From Sedimentisphaerales bacterium (lineage in GTDB: Bacteria > Planctomycetota > Phycisphaerae > Sedimentisphaerales > SM23-30): a stretch of DNA of 7,848 nucleotides. Below the pieces are notes generated by a model. The model ran no database searches, had not been told where the DNA came from, and was given only the letters and a program-made list of their open reading frames with translations. A program made the position numbers and the translations under genes. Where the stretch lies: positions 1 through 7,848 of the forward strand of contig DAOWAK010000045.1 in the NCBI GenBank assembly GCA_030634605.1. The letters run 5' to 3'. This document shows positions 1 through 6,201 of the stretch, in pieces (positions within the stretch are counted from its first letter, which is position 1; each line of letters begins with the position of its first letter).

Positions 1-1326
1 AATTCTTCAACCGGTAAATCAGAAAACACTGAACCGGCTGCGGAATCAGGTGCAGAGACGCCCGCTGAGTCAAAGTCTCAAAATTCTGATTCTGTTCAGG
101 TTGATGAGTCTGCCAAGTCGCAGCCGCAGAATCTGCTTACCCAACTTGTCGTCCAGGGTAGTGCTCTGAACCTCGACAAGATAGAGACGGCCAATCAAAG
201 TCAAGCTGCCCAACAGGTTGCAGTCCAGAATCAGGCTGTCAATAATCAGCTTAATCCGGAACAGGTTCAGCAATCAGCTAATGCGGCGGCCGACGAATCA
301 AATCCGCTTGATCAACTTATCCGCCAGGAGCAAAAAGAAGCCGACAAGGAAAATTCTACCGTTGTTCCGAACGATGCTAAGCTGGCTGAAACTGTTGCTG
401 TCGAAACAGAAAAACAGTCGCGTGGTAAACCTCAGTCGGAAAATGTGCAGTTTAACCTGTCGGCCCGGCCCGATCTTACCGAAAAGGATAATTCCGCAAC
501 TCAAAACATTCCGACTCCTCAAGACAACAGCGTATCGGTAGCTTCTGGCGAGTTAGCCGACAGCAACATGTCATTCAGCTGGCAAAATCCGTCGAACGGC
601 AAAAAGAATAAAAATGCTCTGGAGCAAATTTCAGCTCAGCAAATCAAAGCGGTTGCAGCGGAGAAGCCTGTTGAACCAACGAATCTGCAGAATGTTTTTA
701 AAGCCGCCCCGACTGATGCTGGTCTGGAAGCTAACCGCCGGGAGAATATTGAGCAGGTAGTCAAAGCCGCCCGGACGGCAATTAACCGCGGCTCGGCCCG
801 CATTCAGATCAGGCTTAATCCGCCCGAGCTGGGTTTTCTGCGGATTGAAATCAAGCAAAACGCCAACGGGCTTCACCTGTTAATGCAGGCCACGAGCACC
901 AAAGCCCAGCAACTGCTGCAGCAGAATTCGCAAGAGTTGCAGGCGGCTTTGGCATCCCAGGGGCTGCAGACCCGGCAAATTGATATTCAGCTTCGTCTGG
1001 ACCTGCGCGATAACCAGAATGACAACCAATCCAACAATCAGCCTCAGGGCAACGCCGGCAACGGTGATTCCGGTTCGCAGCGATCCGATGCCGAACAGCA
1101 AAACGGTCAACAGGACGGTTCGCGTCAAAATGGCGAAACGTTTTCATCCTGGTCAGATTTTTTCCAACATAATGACAGCGACGACGAAAATTCAGCTGGT
1201 GAACAGCAGAATGTTGCCCAGTCGGTTCGTCAAAATGAAGGTGAAGCTGGAAAAATTGGTGATTCCGAAGAAGCACCATATAACTGGAACGAGCTGAAAT
1301 TTAATACAGTTGACGTAATTGTTTAA
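1..1326 (+). CDS. fliK: Flagellar hook-length control protein FliK, C-terminal part (5' end outside window)
   Basis: The frame is open from base 1 to the TAA at 1324-1326, giving 441 residues with no start in view. An internal ATG at 445 is not the real start, because the upstream codons keep the same Gln/Asn/Ser/Glu-rich composition. FliK is an exported ruler that stops hook growth and switches the secretion apparatus from hook to filament substrates. Residues 1 to about 240 of the visible part are low-complexity and hydrophilic, as expected for the extended ruler region. Residues 250-333 form the conserved C-terminal domain (Flg_hook family), with the signature LNPPELG at 272-278, a following beta-rich stretch (RIEIKQ) and a helix ending ALASQGL. 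A polar tail of about 105 residues, rich in N, Q, D and S, follows the domain. The FliK call rests on this domain and on flgD lying 33 bases downstream. The protein is poorly conserved outside the domain, as is usual for FliK. Confidence 0.9.
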   Translation, partial: NSSTGKSENTEPAAESGAETPAESKSQNSDSVQVDESAKSQPQNLLTQLVVQGSALNLDKIETANQSQAAQQVAVQNQAVNNQLNPEQVQQSANAAADESNPLDQLIRQEQKEADKENSTVVPNDAKLAETVAVETEKQSRGKPQSENVQFNLSARPDLTEKDNSATQNIPTPQDNSVSVASGELADSNMSFSWQNPSNGKKNKNALEQISAQQIKAVAAEKPVEPTNLQNVFKAAPTDAGLEANRRENIEQVVKAARTAINRGSARIQIRLNPPELGFLRIEIKQNANGLHLLMQATSTKAQQLLQQNSQELQAALASQGLQTRQIDIQLRLDLRDNQNDNQSNNQPQGNAGNGDSGSQRSDAEQQNGQQDGSRQNGETFSSWSDFFQHNDSDDENSAGEQQNVAQSVRQNEGEAGKIGDSEEAPYNWNELKFNTVDVIV

Positions 1327-1359
1327 TTATAACTGAGACGTCCCGGAGAAAGGTTTTTT

Positions 1360-2139
1360 ATGAGTCCTGTTACCGCAACATCAGCCGCCGGCGCTATGAA
1401 CAACACGACCAGCACCGGCAAAAACGTTCTGAATACGGATGATTTCCTCAAGATCATGCTCGCCGAGCTGACCAACCAGGATCCTCTCGAGCCAATGACG
1501 AACAAGGATCTGCTCGATCAGATAGCCGGCATTCAGCAGTTGCAGTCCAACGAAACCATGACCAGTTCTTTCGGCAAGGTTACGGATCAATTTGGCAGCT
1601 TTATGAACCAGCTAAACGTCTTCATGGATCGCGATCAGCTCAGTTCAGCCGGCAAGATGATTGGCGAAATTGTTGCCGGGACCACTACCACGGGGAACTT
1701 CACCGTGGGCAAAGTCATCGCGGTCAACATCAATAACAACAAAACATTACTGGAACTCGACACGGGCGAACTGATTGACATCAACGAAATGACCCGCCTG
1801 GGTGGTACCAACAGCGAAGACATAATCGGCACATTTGTCATCGGCAAGAACAACTCCGGTGCCGGCGCGGTAGGAATTGTAGAGTCGATCGAAACCAACG
1901 GAAACGATGTTACCTTGAGATTGTCTTCGGGTGACGATGTGGCTTTGTCCAAGAGCACCCTGGTCAGCGCGGACACCGCTTATGTTTTGCTTGGTATGTT
2001 TGCCGAGGGCAACAACGATGTCCAGGGATACGTCGAGAGTTATCGTATCGATGGCGAAGGAATAGACGGCATTACGCTGCTGCTCGATGGTGGCGATGAA
2101 CTGCCTTTAGCGGAAGTAACCGATATCAGGAGTGCTTAA
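1360..2139 (+). CDS. flgD: Flagellar hook assembly (hook-cap) protein FlgD with three tandem tudor-like modules
   Basis: FlgD is exported to the tip of the growing rod-hook, where it acts as a temporary cap for FlgE assembly. The product has 259 residues. Residues 25-75 carry the conserved FlgD N-terminal region: DFLKIMLAELTNQDPLEPM, then a segment ending in the IAGIQQLQSNETM helix. A GGAG/AAAGG Shine-Dalgarno region at 1345-1353 supports the ATG. After a linker there are three related modules of about 50 residues, at roughly 100-148, 154-203 and 209-258. Each has the pattern [hydrophobic]-[IL]-G-x-[IF]...G-x-V...[TL]L-x-L-x-x-G-[DE]-x-[hydrophobic]. The pattern resembles the FlgD tudor-like domain. 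I see no recognisable Ig/FnIII-like domain, which commonly accompanies it in other FlgD proteins. The gene follows fliK by 33 bases and is probably co-transcribed with it. The family call is firm; the module interpretation is read by eye. Confidence 0.92.
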   Translation: MSPVTATSAAGAMNNTTSTGKNVLNTDDFLKIMLAELTNQDPLEPMTNKDLLDQIAGIQQLQSNETMTSSFGKVTDQFGSFMNQLNVFMDRDQLSSAGKMIGEIVAGTTTTGNFTVGKVIAVNINNNKTLLELDTGELIDINEMTRLGGTNSEDIIGTFVIGKNNSGAGAVGIVESIETNGNDVTLRLSSGDDVALSKSTLVSADTAYVLLGMFAEGNNDVQGYVESYRIDGEGIDGITLLLDGGDELPLAEVTDIRSA

Positions 2140-2162
2140 CAGACTCACCGGCAAAATAGTGA

Positions 2163-2194
2163 TTAAGCCGCCAGGATTGGCTTAACTGCTTTTT
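2163..2194 (+). terminator. Possible weak intrinsic terminator or attenuator after flgD
   Basis: A perfect 7-bp inverted repeat, TTAAGCC (2163-2169) and GGCTTAA (2179-2185), encloses a 9-base loop. Five T residues follow at 2190-2194 after a 4-base gap. The stem has only three GC pairs and the T-run is short and offset. Partial termination or 3'-end protection is therefore more likely than a full stop between flgD and flgE. Confidence 0.4.
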
Positions 2195-2204
2195 ATATTA
2201 TAAA
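2177..2204 (+). promoter_or_regulatory. Candidate sigma-70-type promoter for flgE
   Basis: TTGGCT (2177-2182, 4 of 6 to the -35 consensus) is followed after 16 bases by TATAAA (2199-2204, 5 of 6 to the -10 consensus) in an AT-rich stretch. Transcription would begin near 2211 and leave a short leader that includes the GGAGG at 2226-2230. The -35 lies inside the right arm of the preceding hairpin. AT-rich DNA yields such matches by chance, so this is only a candidate for raising flgE expression above flgD. Confidence 0.3.
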
Positions 2205-2239
2205 AATAATCAGGCTTGATTTTACGGAGGTAAATACAA

Positions 2240-3985
2240 ATGGGTTTGACATCATCATTATTCGCCGGTTTATCCGGAATGAAAACTAATGAATTTGCCA
2301 TGGATGTCATTGGTCACAATATCGCCAATGTCAACACCCGGAGTTTTAAATCGTCGCGTTCGCTGTTTCAGTCGCAGTTTTACAGCACCTTCAGTTTCGG
2401 CTCAGCCCCGTCCGGAAGCGTCGGCGGCAGCAATCCCCTGCAGGTGGGCACCGGTTCCACGATAGGCTCGGTTACCCGGGATTTCAGCGGCGGTGCTCCG
2501 GAAACCACCGGTAATAAAACCGACCTGGCCATCCAGGGACAGGGAGTTTTTATCGTGGCCAAACCCAACGGCTCCAACGCCTACACCCGGGACGGCAGCT
2601 TTCGGTTCAACGCGGAAAACTACCTGCTTAGCGCCGATGGTTATTTCCTCCAGGGATATGGAACTGATAGTGAATTCAATATCGTCGAAGGGACACTGAC
2701 CAACCTGAGAATTCCGGTTGGTGAAATCACTACCGCATCGACGACTTCTTACGCGCAATTCAGCGGCGACCTGAACGCCGGCGGAGAAGTTGCCTCCTTG
2801 CGCCCGGTACTGACCAGCGATGCCAGTCACACTTTTACCAACGGTAATGGCGGCCCCGCAGCCGACGCCTCCACACTGCTTACCGACCTGTATGACGGGG
2901 TAACCGATATGTTTGCCGACGGCAATGTCATTACCCTGGCCGAGGCCAACAAGGGTGGAGCCAACCTGCTTGCCGAAGAATTTATTATCGGAACCACCGG
3001 TACTACCTACGGACATTTCGCCGCTTGGCTGGAAGATGTGCTTGGTATTAATACCTCGTCCGATTTGCCGGACCTTACAGCAACCGGTGTCGATCCGCCG
3101 GGAGTTACTATTGAAGCGGACGGCAGTTTAAAAGCAGTAGGCAATCTGGGTGAGAAAAACGAAATAGTTCTGGCAGACGGTGCGATTACCGCTTCTCAGG
3201 GAAGTGGTGCTACCCTGCCGCCCAATACGCTGCCCTTTCGCTTTACCAGCAACATAGTTGACAGCGATGACCGCGCAGCGCTGGGCGAAAGCATTCGGAC
3301 CTCGTTCAAAGCTTACGATTCTTTGGGAAACGATATGGATGTCTATATTACCATGACGCTGGAATCCACGCCCAATGACGGTGCTGTCTGGCGATATTAT
3401 GCCGAATCAGCCGAAGATACGGATTTTGACCGCGTGGTGGGAACCGGAACAATCAAGTTTGATAACTCGGGAAATTTTCTTGAAGCATCCGATCGCAATA
3501 TTACCATCGATCACACCAACACCGGTGCCGCAACTCCGCAGACTATTACCCTGGATTTAAGCAGAATGGATGGCTACGCGATGGCCAGCAGCGCCATGAG
3601 TCTGCTCAGCCAGGATGGTTTTATGGCGGGCACTTTGCAGGATTTTTCCATCGGCAGTGATGGGGTAATTGTCGGATCTTTTACCAACGGTCTGACCAGA
3701 AACCTGGGCCAGGTCGTCATGGCAACCTTCAGGAACTACGAAGGGCTGGTGGCTCAGGCGGATAATCTTTATGTAGCCGGACCCAACTCCGGCGATGCAA
3801 TTATCAAAAAACCGCTGGAACTCGGTGCGGGCAGTATCAACTCTGCGGCACTGGAACTGAGTAATGTCGATCTCAGTAGAGAATTTATCAACTTGATCAT
3901 CAGCAGCACCGGTTTTTCGGCCTCGTCGCGAGTTATTCAGACCAGCGACCAACTGCTTAACGAGTTGATGATGTTGACTAGATAA
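2240..3985 (+). CDS. flgE: Flagellar hook protein FlgE
   Basis: FlgE polymerises into the hook, the universal joint between rod and filament, after export by the flagellar type III apparatus. The 581 residues start at an ATG preceded by GGAGG (2226-2230) at a 9-base spacing. Residues 5-35 are the N-terminal rod/hook helix (LFAGLSGMKTNEFAMDVIGH, then NIANVNT). Residues 90-140 contain the FlgE/F/G core (KTDLAIQGQGVFIV, then YTRDGSFRF and ADGYFLQGY). About 171-345 is a variable insertion expected to form surface domains. Core sequence resumes near 350 (FKAYDSLGNDMDVYITMT) and 450-515 (LSQDGFMAGTLQDFSIGSDG). The C-terminal helix at 535-581 (LELSNVDLSREFINLI and following) packs with the N-terminal helix in the D0 domain. 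At 581 residues it is much longer than the enterobacterial protein of about 400, and the excess is in the middle. There is no cleaved signal peptide, as expected for this export route. Confidence 0.96.
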   Translation: MGLTSSLFAGLSGMKTNEFAMDVIGHNIANVNTRSFKSSRSLFQSQFYSTFSFGSAPSGSVGGSNPLQVGTGSTIGSVTRDFSGGAPETTGNKTDLAIQGQGVFIVAKPNGSNAYTRDGSFRFNAENYLLSADGYFLQGYGTDSEFNIVEGTLTNLRIPVGEITTASTTSYAQFSGDLNAGGEVASLRPVLTSDASHTFTNGNGGPAADASTLLTDLYDGVTDMFADGNVITLAEANKGGANLLAEEFIIGTTGTTYGHFAAWLEDVLGINTSSDLPDLTATGVDPPGVTIEADGSLKAVGNLGEKNEIVLADGAITASQGSGATLPPNTLPFRFTSNIVDSDDRAALGESIRTSFKAYDSLGNDMDVYITMTLESTPNDGAVWRYYAESAEDTDFDRVVGTGTIKFDNSGNFLEASDRNITIDHTNTGAATPQTITLDLSRMDGYAMASSAMSLLSQDGFMAGTLQDFSIGSDGVIVGSFTNGLTRNLGQVVMATFRNYEGLVAQADNLYVAGPNSGDAIIKKPLELGAGSINSAALELSNVDLSREFINLIISSTGFSASSRVIQTSDQLLNELMMLTR

Positions 3986-3988
3986 TTT

Positions 3989-4045
3989 GTTACCCAGGGT
4001 CTCGCGACAGGGGTGTTTATTCTGCTGTCGCGAGACCATTTGAAA
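3989..4045. repeat. Palindromic intergenic repeat, copy 1 (13-bp stem, 14-base loop)
   Basis: The arms GGTCTCGCGACAG (3998-4010) and CTGTCGCGAGACC (4025-4037) are exact reverse complements. The loop at 4011-4024 reads GGGTGTTTATTCTG. Flanking bases GTTACCCAG on the left and ATTTGAAA on the right recur around copy 2. The stem begins 12 bases after the flgE stop codon. It could protect the 3' end of the flgE message or attenuate transcription into flbD and motA. There is no T-run directly after it, so it is not a classical terminator. It resembles a REP- or MITE-type dispersed element. Read on the minus strand the unit gives an open stretch SRQQNKHPCRE, which I regard as non-coding. Confidence 0.85.
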
Positions 4046-4049
4046 TAAC

Positions 4050-4065
4050 GTGCCCTGTGAGGCAC
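4050..4065. repeat. Small hairpin between the two palindromic repeats
   Basis: GTGCC (4050-4054) and GGCAC (4061-4065) form a perfect 5-bp stem with a 6-base loop (CTGTGA). It sits midway between the two long hairpins, so the gap carries three successive stem-loops. It may be part of a composite repeat unit. Its function is unknown. Confidence 0.55.
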
Positions 4066-4071
4066 TTGACT

Positions 4072-4132
4072 GTTTACCCCAGGCCTCGCGGCAGGGGTGT
4101 TTATTCTGCTGTCGCGAGGTCATTATTTGAAA
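4072..4132. repeat. Palindromic intergenic repeat, copy 2 (diverged, stem preserved)
   Basis: The arms GGCCTCGCGGCAG (4082-4094) and CTGTCGCGAGGTC (4109-4121) pair over 13 positions with two G-U wobbles. The 14-base loop is identical to that of copy 1. The left arms of the two copies are offset by 84 bases. Compared with copy 1, one T-A pair has become C-G through changes in both arms, and two other changes give G-U pairs. This pattern preserves an RNA stem. The flanks GTTTACCCCAG and ATTATTTGAAA also match copy 1, with small insertions. The unit is therefore about 60 bases and was duplicated or inserted twice. Confidence 0.85.
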
Positions 4133-4133
4133 G

Positions 4134-4149
4134 TTGACGCCAGCGTCAA
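4134..4149. promoter_or_regulatory. 16-bp dyad, possible operator or hairpin
   Basis: TTGACGC (4134-4140) and GCGTCAA (4143-4149) are exact inverted repeats separated by CA. The site lies directly after the second palindromic repeat and 91 bases before flbD. Near-perfect short-spaced symmetry is typical of dimeric regulator sites. As RNA it would need a small loop. No T-run follows on the + strand. It could equally be the edge of the neighbouring repeat element. Confidence 0.45.
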
Positions 4150-4240
4150 AAAGCTCAAGCGACCGTGCTATTAACTGTAAACGTGGAATTTTGTGTTCGT
4201 TAGGGACTTTTGGCGGTGACATCAAAGTTAATGGTGAATC

Positions 4241-4432
4241 ATGATCGCGGTTACCCGACTTAACGGTAAAAGATTCGTAGTGAATGCCGAGCAGATTCGG
4301 TATGTGGAATCTACTCCCGATACCATGATCACTTTAATGAACGGTGACAAGATAATGGTTAAGGAACCCCTGGAAGAAGTAGTGAGTCTGGCTGTGCAAT
4401 ACCAGCGGCAAATTCGCGTTTTTCAGGCCTGA
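4241..4432 (+). CDS. flbD: Flagellar protein FlbD (FlbD/SwrD family)
   Basis: This is a 63-residue protein of the small FlbD family, found next to motA in many flagellar clusters. It matches the family along its length: MIAVTRLNGKRFVVNAEQI at the start, then VESTPDTMITLMNGDKIMVK, then a helical end. The family member SwrD of Bacillus subtilis is reported to raise flagellar motor power, so a role in stator function or expression is likely here. The enzymatic or binding activity is unknown. It is unrelated to the Caulobacter transcription regulator of the same name. It has no signal peptide or membrane segment, so it is probably cytoplasmic. The ATG fits the family start exactly. Its Shine-Dalgarno is weak (GGTGA at 4233-4237, very close to the start), suggesting low translation or coupling to other signals. 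It follows flgE after a 255-base repeat-bearing gap, and motA follows 111 bases later. Confidence 0.93.
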   Translation: MIAVTRLNGKRFVVNAEQIRYVESTPDTMITLMNGDKIMVKEPLEEVVSLAVQYQRQIRVFQA

Positions 4433-4438
4433 AACCGG

Positions 4439-4466
4439 TAAACTGGATGACTTAAATGGCCGACAA
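4439..4466 (+). promoter_or_regulatory. Candidate sigma-28 (FliA/SigD) promoter upstream of motA
   Basis: TAAA at 4439-4442 is followed after 16 bases by GCCGACAA at 4459-4466, 7 of 8 to the sigma-28 -10 element GCCGATAA. The spacing from TAAA is 14-16 in Bacillus and 15 in the enteric consensus. Transcription would start near 4473, about 70 bases before the motA ATG. Motor genes are often late, sigma-28-dependent genes, so the position makes sense. The match was found by eye. Confidence 0.4.
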
Positions 4467-4543
4467 TTGACATGTGGTTCTGTATTGCAAAAGGGCGATA
4501 AAAACGCAAAAAAGGAACTGCAAGTTCGGAGAAAGCAGCGAAA

Positions 4544-5323
4544 ATGGACCTGGCAACATTAATAGGATTGATTTTGGGTTTTGGGCTGGTTGGTTTTGCC
4601 ATGCTCTCGAAGACCGATCTGAAGAACTTTATCGACCCCGCCTCGGCGATGATAGTTATCGGAGGTGCGATCGCGTCGGTATTGGTTAGTTTTTCACTGT
4701 CCAATTTTCTCAAAGCCGGCAAAGTGTTCAGCAAAGCCCTCTTCCATAAAGAAACATCCGCCCAGACCCTGATTAACGATCTGGTTGGTTACGCCGAAGT
4801 CGCCCGGCGTGACGGAATCCTGTCGCTGGAAAGCGCCATCAAAGACGCGACGGACACCTTCATTGTCAAAGGTATCCAGATGGCTGTGGACGGCACCGAC
4901 CCGGAACTGATCGAACAGATTCTGAATAACGAGCTTGAAGCTATCGCAACCCGGCACGATTCGGGAAAAGCGATTTTTGACTCGCTGGGAAAATACGCTC
5001 CGGCGTACGGCATGATCGGGACCCTGGTCGGACTGGTTATCATGTTGCTGAATATGGCGGACCCGGACGCTATCGGCCCGGCGATGGCGGTGGCGTTAAT
5101 TACCACACTTTACGGTTCGATGTTCGCCAACATGTTCGCACTGCCGATTGCCGACAAGCTCGGCTCCCGCAACGATGAGGAACTGCTCTACAAAACCATC
5201 ATCATCAAGGGCGTCATGAGTATCCAGTCTGGCGATAATCCTCGAATCGTCGAACAAAAACTGAAAACTTTCCTCCCGCCCGGCTTGCGTGGCAGTGATG
5301 AGGACGAAAATGCTGAGGCATAA
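4544..5323 (+). CDS. motA: Flagellar motor stator protein MotA (PomA-like)
   Basis: MotA forms, with MotB, the inner-membrane ion channel whose rotation or conformational change drives the rotor. The 259-residue product has four membrane segments, at about 2-20, 32-50, 152-172 and 178-200. A large cytoplasmic loop lies between segments 2 and 3. In that loop R88, R89 and E96 (VARRDGILSLE) match the charged residues that contact FliG. The two structural prolines are present, P153 before segment 3 and P179 before segment 4. The opening MDLATLIGLI and the stretch IGPAMAVALITTLYG are very close to sodium-driven PomA. The C-terminal tail is acidic. The start is supported by GGAG at 4528-4531, 12 bases upstream, which is a rather long spacing. 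A small dyad, GAACT-gca-AGTTC (4515-4527), lies just before it. The motB start codon follows 38 bases after the stop codon. Confidence 0.97.
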   Translation: MDLATLIGLILGFGLVGFAMLSKTDLKNFIDPASAMIVIGGAIASVLVSFSLSNFLKAGKVFSKALFHKETSAQTLINDLVGYAEVARRDGILSLESAIKDATDTFIVKGIQMAVDGTDPELIEQILNNELEAIATRHDSGKAIFDSLGKYAPAYGMIGTLVGLVIMLLNMADPDAIGPAMAVALITTLYGSMFANMFALPIADKLGSRNDEELLYKTIIIKGVMSIQSGDNPRIVEQKLKTFLPPGLRGSDEDENAEA

Positions 5324-5328
5324 ATAAA

Positions 5329-5364
5329 GAAAGCTAAAGCATAGTGGAAAGCTAGAGCTAAATG
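5329..5364 (+). repeat. Imperfect 18-base tandem duplication covering the motB start region
   Basis: Bases 5329-5346 and 5347-5364 match at 14 of 18 positions and share GAAAGCTA and AGC blocks. Copy 1 ends in GTG and copy 2 in the motB ATG. The copy-1 GTG is in frame with motB but meets TAG at 5353-5355, so it cannot serve as an upstream start. The GGAAAG in the second copy may act as a weak ribosome-binding site. Confidence 0.5.
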
Positions 5365-6114
5365 GCCAAGAAGAAAAAACCAAAACTTGAAGGCGCGCCG
5401 GACTGGATGGTCACTTATGGCGACATGATGACGCTGCTTCTGTGCTTTTTTGTGATCCTGGTTTCCATGAGCGAGCTCAAACAGGACCAAAAATTCCAGA
5501 AAGTGGCTGAATCCATGAAGCGGGCCTTTGGTTATCAGGGTGGCATTGGCAGCGTTACCGGCCAGATTCCACCCACCAACACGCTGGAAAAACGATTGGC
5601 ACATCTGCTGATAAAAAAATTCCAGTTGCAAATCGGCAAAAGTTCCGACGAGGGCATCGAGGGTGAAAATCCCAGCGTCAAGACGGTTCGCGAAGGGCTG
5701 GAATACACCATTGGCGGCCAGGTCAGTTTCGAGCCGGGCAAAGCTATCCTGCTCGATGCGGCCAAACAACAACTTGATCTTTTTGCCAAGACTATCATGG
5801 GAATAAACAACAAAATCCGAATCCAGGGACACACCGCCCGGATATCGCCCAATCTATACCAGCCCTTTACCACCCTGGACGACCTGTCCTATGCTCGCGG
5901 AACAGCGGTTAAAGAGTACTTGATTAATAAAGGGCTTCGGGAACAGAGGATCGCGGTTGAGGTTTGTGGTGATAATGAACCCCTTAGAACTCAGGCTTAC
6001 GATGCCGGCAGCAGGGCTACTAATGATCGGGTTTCCATTATTGTAACCGAAAACCTGATCGAGGAGTTTCTGGGCAGTCCGGAGAAAGAAAACGAAAACG
6101 TTCTGGAGGGGTAG
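5362..6114 (+). CDS. motB: Flagellar motor stator protein MotB (PomB-like)
   Basis: MotB pairs with MotA in the stator and anchors it to peptidoglycan. The 250 residues begin with a basic cytoplasmic tail (AKKKKPK) and then a single membrane segment at about 18-37. That segment holds the ion-binding aspartate D21 in WMVTYGDMMTLLLCFFVILV. C28 lies seven residues after the aspartate, as a cysteine does in Vibrio PomB. The following SMSELKQDQKF stretch and the amphipathic helix to MKRAFG fit the plug region. The periplasmic OmpA-like peptidoglycan-binding domain spans about 115-230, with FEPGKAIL, IRIQGHT, LSYARGTAVKEYL and NDRVSIIV. The HT and NDRV positions replace the more common TD and N-RRV residues, but the fold signature is intact. 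The membrane segment and plug resemble sodium-type subunits. The ribosome-binding site is weak. The gene is probably translated from the same message as motA. Confidence 0.96.
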   Translation: MAKKKKPKLEGAPDWMVTYGDMMTLLLCFFVILVSMSELKQDQKFQKVAESMKRAFGYQGGIGSVTGQIPPTNTLEKRLAHLLIKKFQLQIGKSSDEGIEGENPSVKTVREGLEYTIGGQVSFEPGKAILLDAAKQQLDLFAKTIMGINNKIRIQGHTARISPNLYQPFTTLDDLSYARGTAVKEYLINKGLREQRIAVEVCGDNEPLRTQAYDAGSRATNDRVSIIVTENLIEEFLGSPEKENENVLEG

Positions 6115-6144
6115 TCCAGTTCGAAATCGAAAGAATCAGTTACC

Positions 6145-6180
6145 AAACAGCAGAAAACGGTAAAACAGCAGAATAAACCG
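6145..6180 (+). repeat. Short direct repeat in the motB-fliL gap (18-base period)
   Basis: AAACAGCAGAA occurs at 6145-6155 and again at 6163-6173. The rest of each 18-base period has diverged. An ACGGT/ACCGT pair (6157-6161 and 6177-6181) could form a weak hairpin around the second copy. The repeat lies just upstream of the fliL ribosome-binding site. No function is evident. Confidence 0.5.
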
Positions 6181-6201
6181 TGAAATTTAAGGAGATATTA
6201 A

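Noticed and set aside
2178..2190. Sigma-54-like promoter (TGGC and TGC elements) before flgE
   Set aside because: The GG and GC are separated by 7 bases, not the required 10. No other GG-N10-GC match was found in the gaps I checked.
2402..3016. Minus-strand open frame of 204 codons inside flgE
   Set aside because: It lies fully inside a well-conserved gene on the other strand. Its Gly/Val-rich product reflects antisense codons and not a protein family.
3989..4132. CRISPR array
   Set aside because: There are only two units, each itself a long palindrome with a conserved loop. The 26-base interval between them contains its own hairpin, and there is no spacer pattern or cas gene.
3557..4225. 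Minus-strand open frame of 222 codons across the end of flgE and the repeats
   Set aside because: It is antisense to the conserved FlgE C-terminus, and its remainder is translation of the palindromic repeats (SRQQNKHPCRE twice). It has no ribosome-binding site or recognisable domain.
5188..5832. Minus-strand open frame of 214 codons across the motA-motB junction
   Set aside because: It is antisense to two clear genes, and its Phe/Leu-rich product mirrors their membrane segments.
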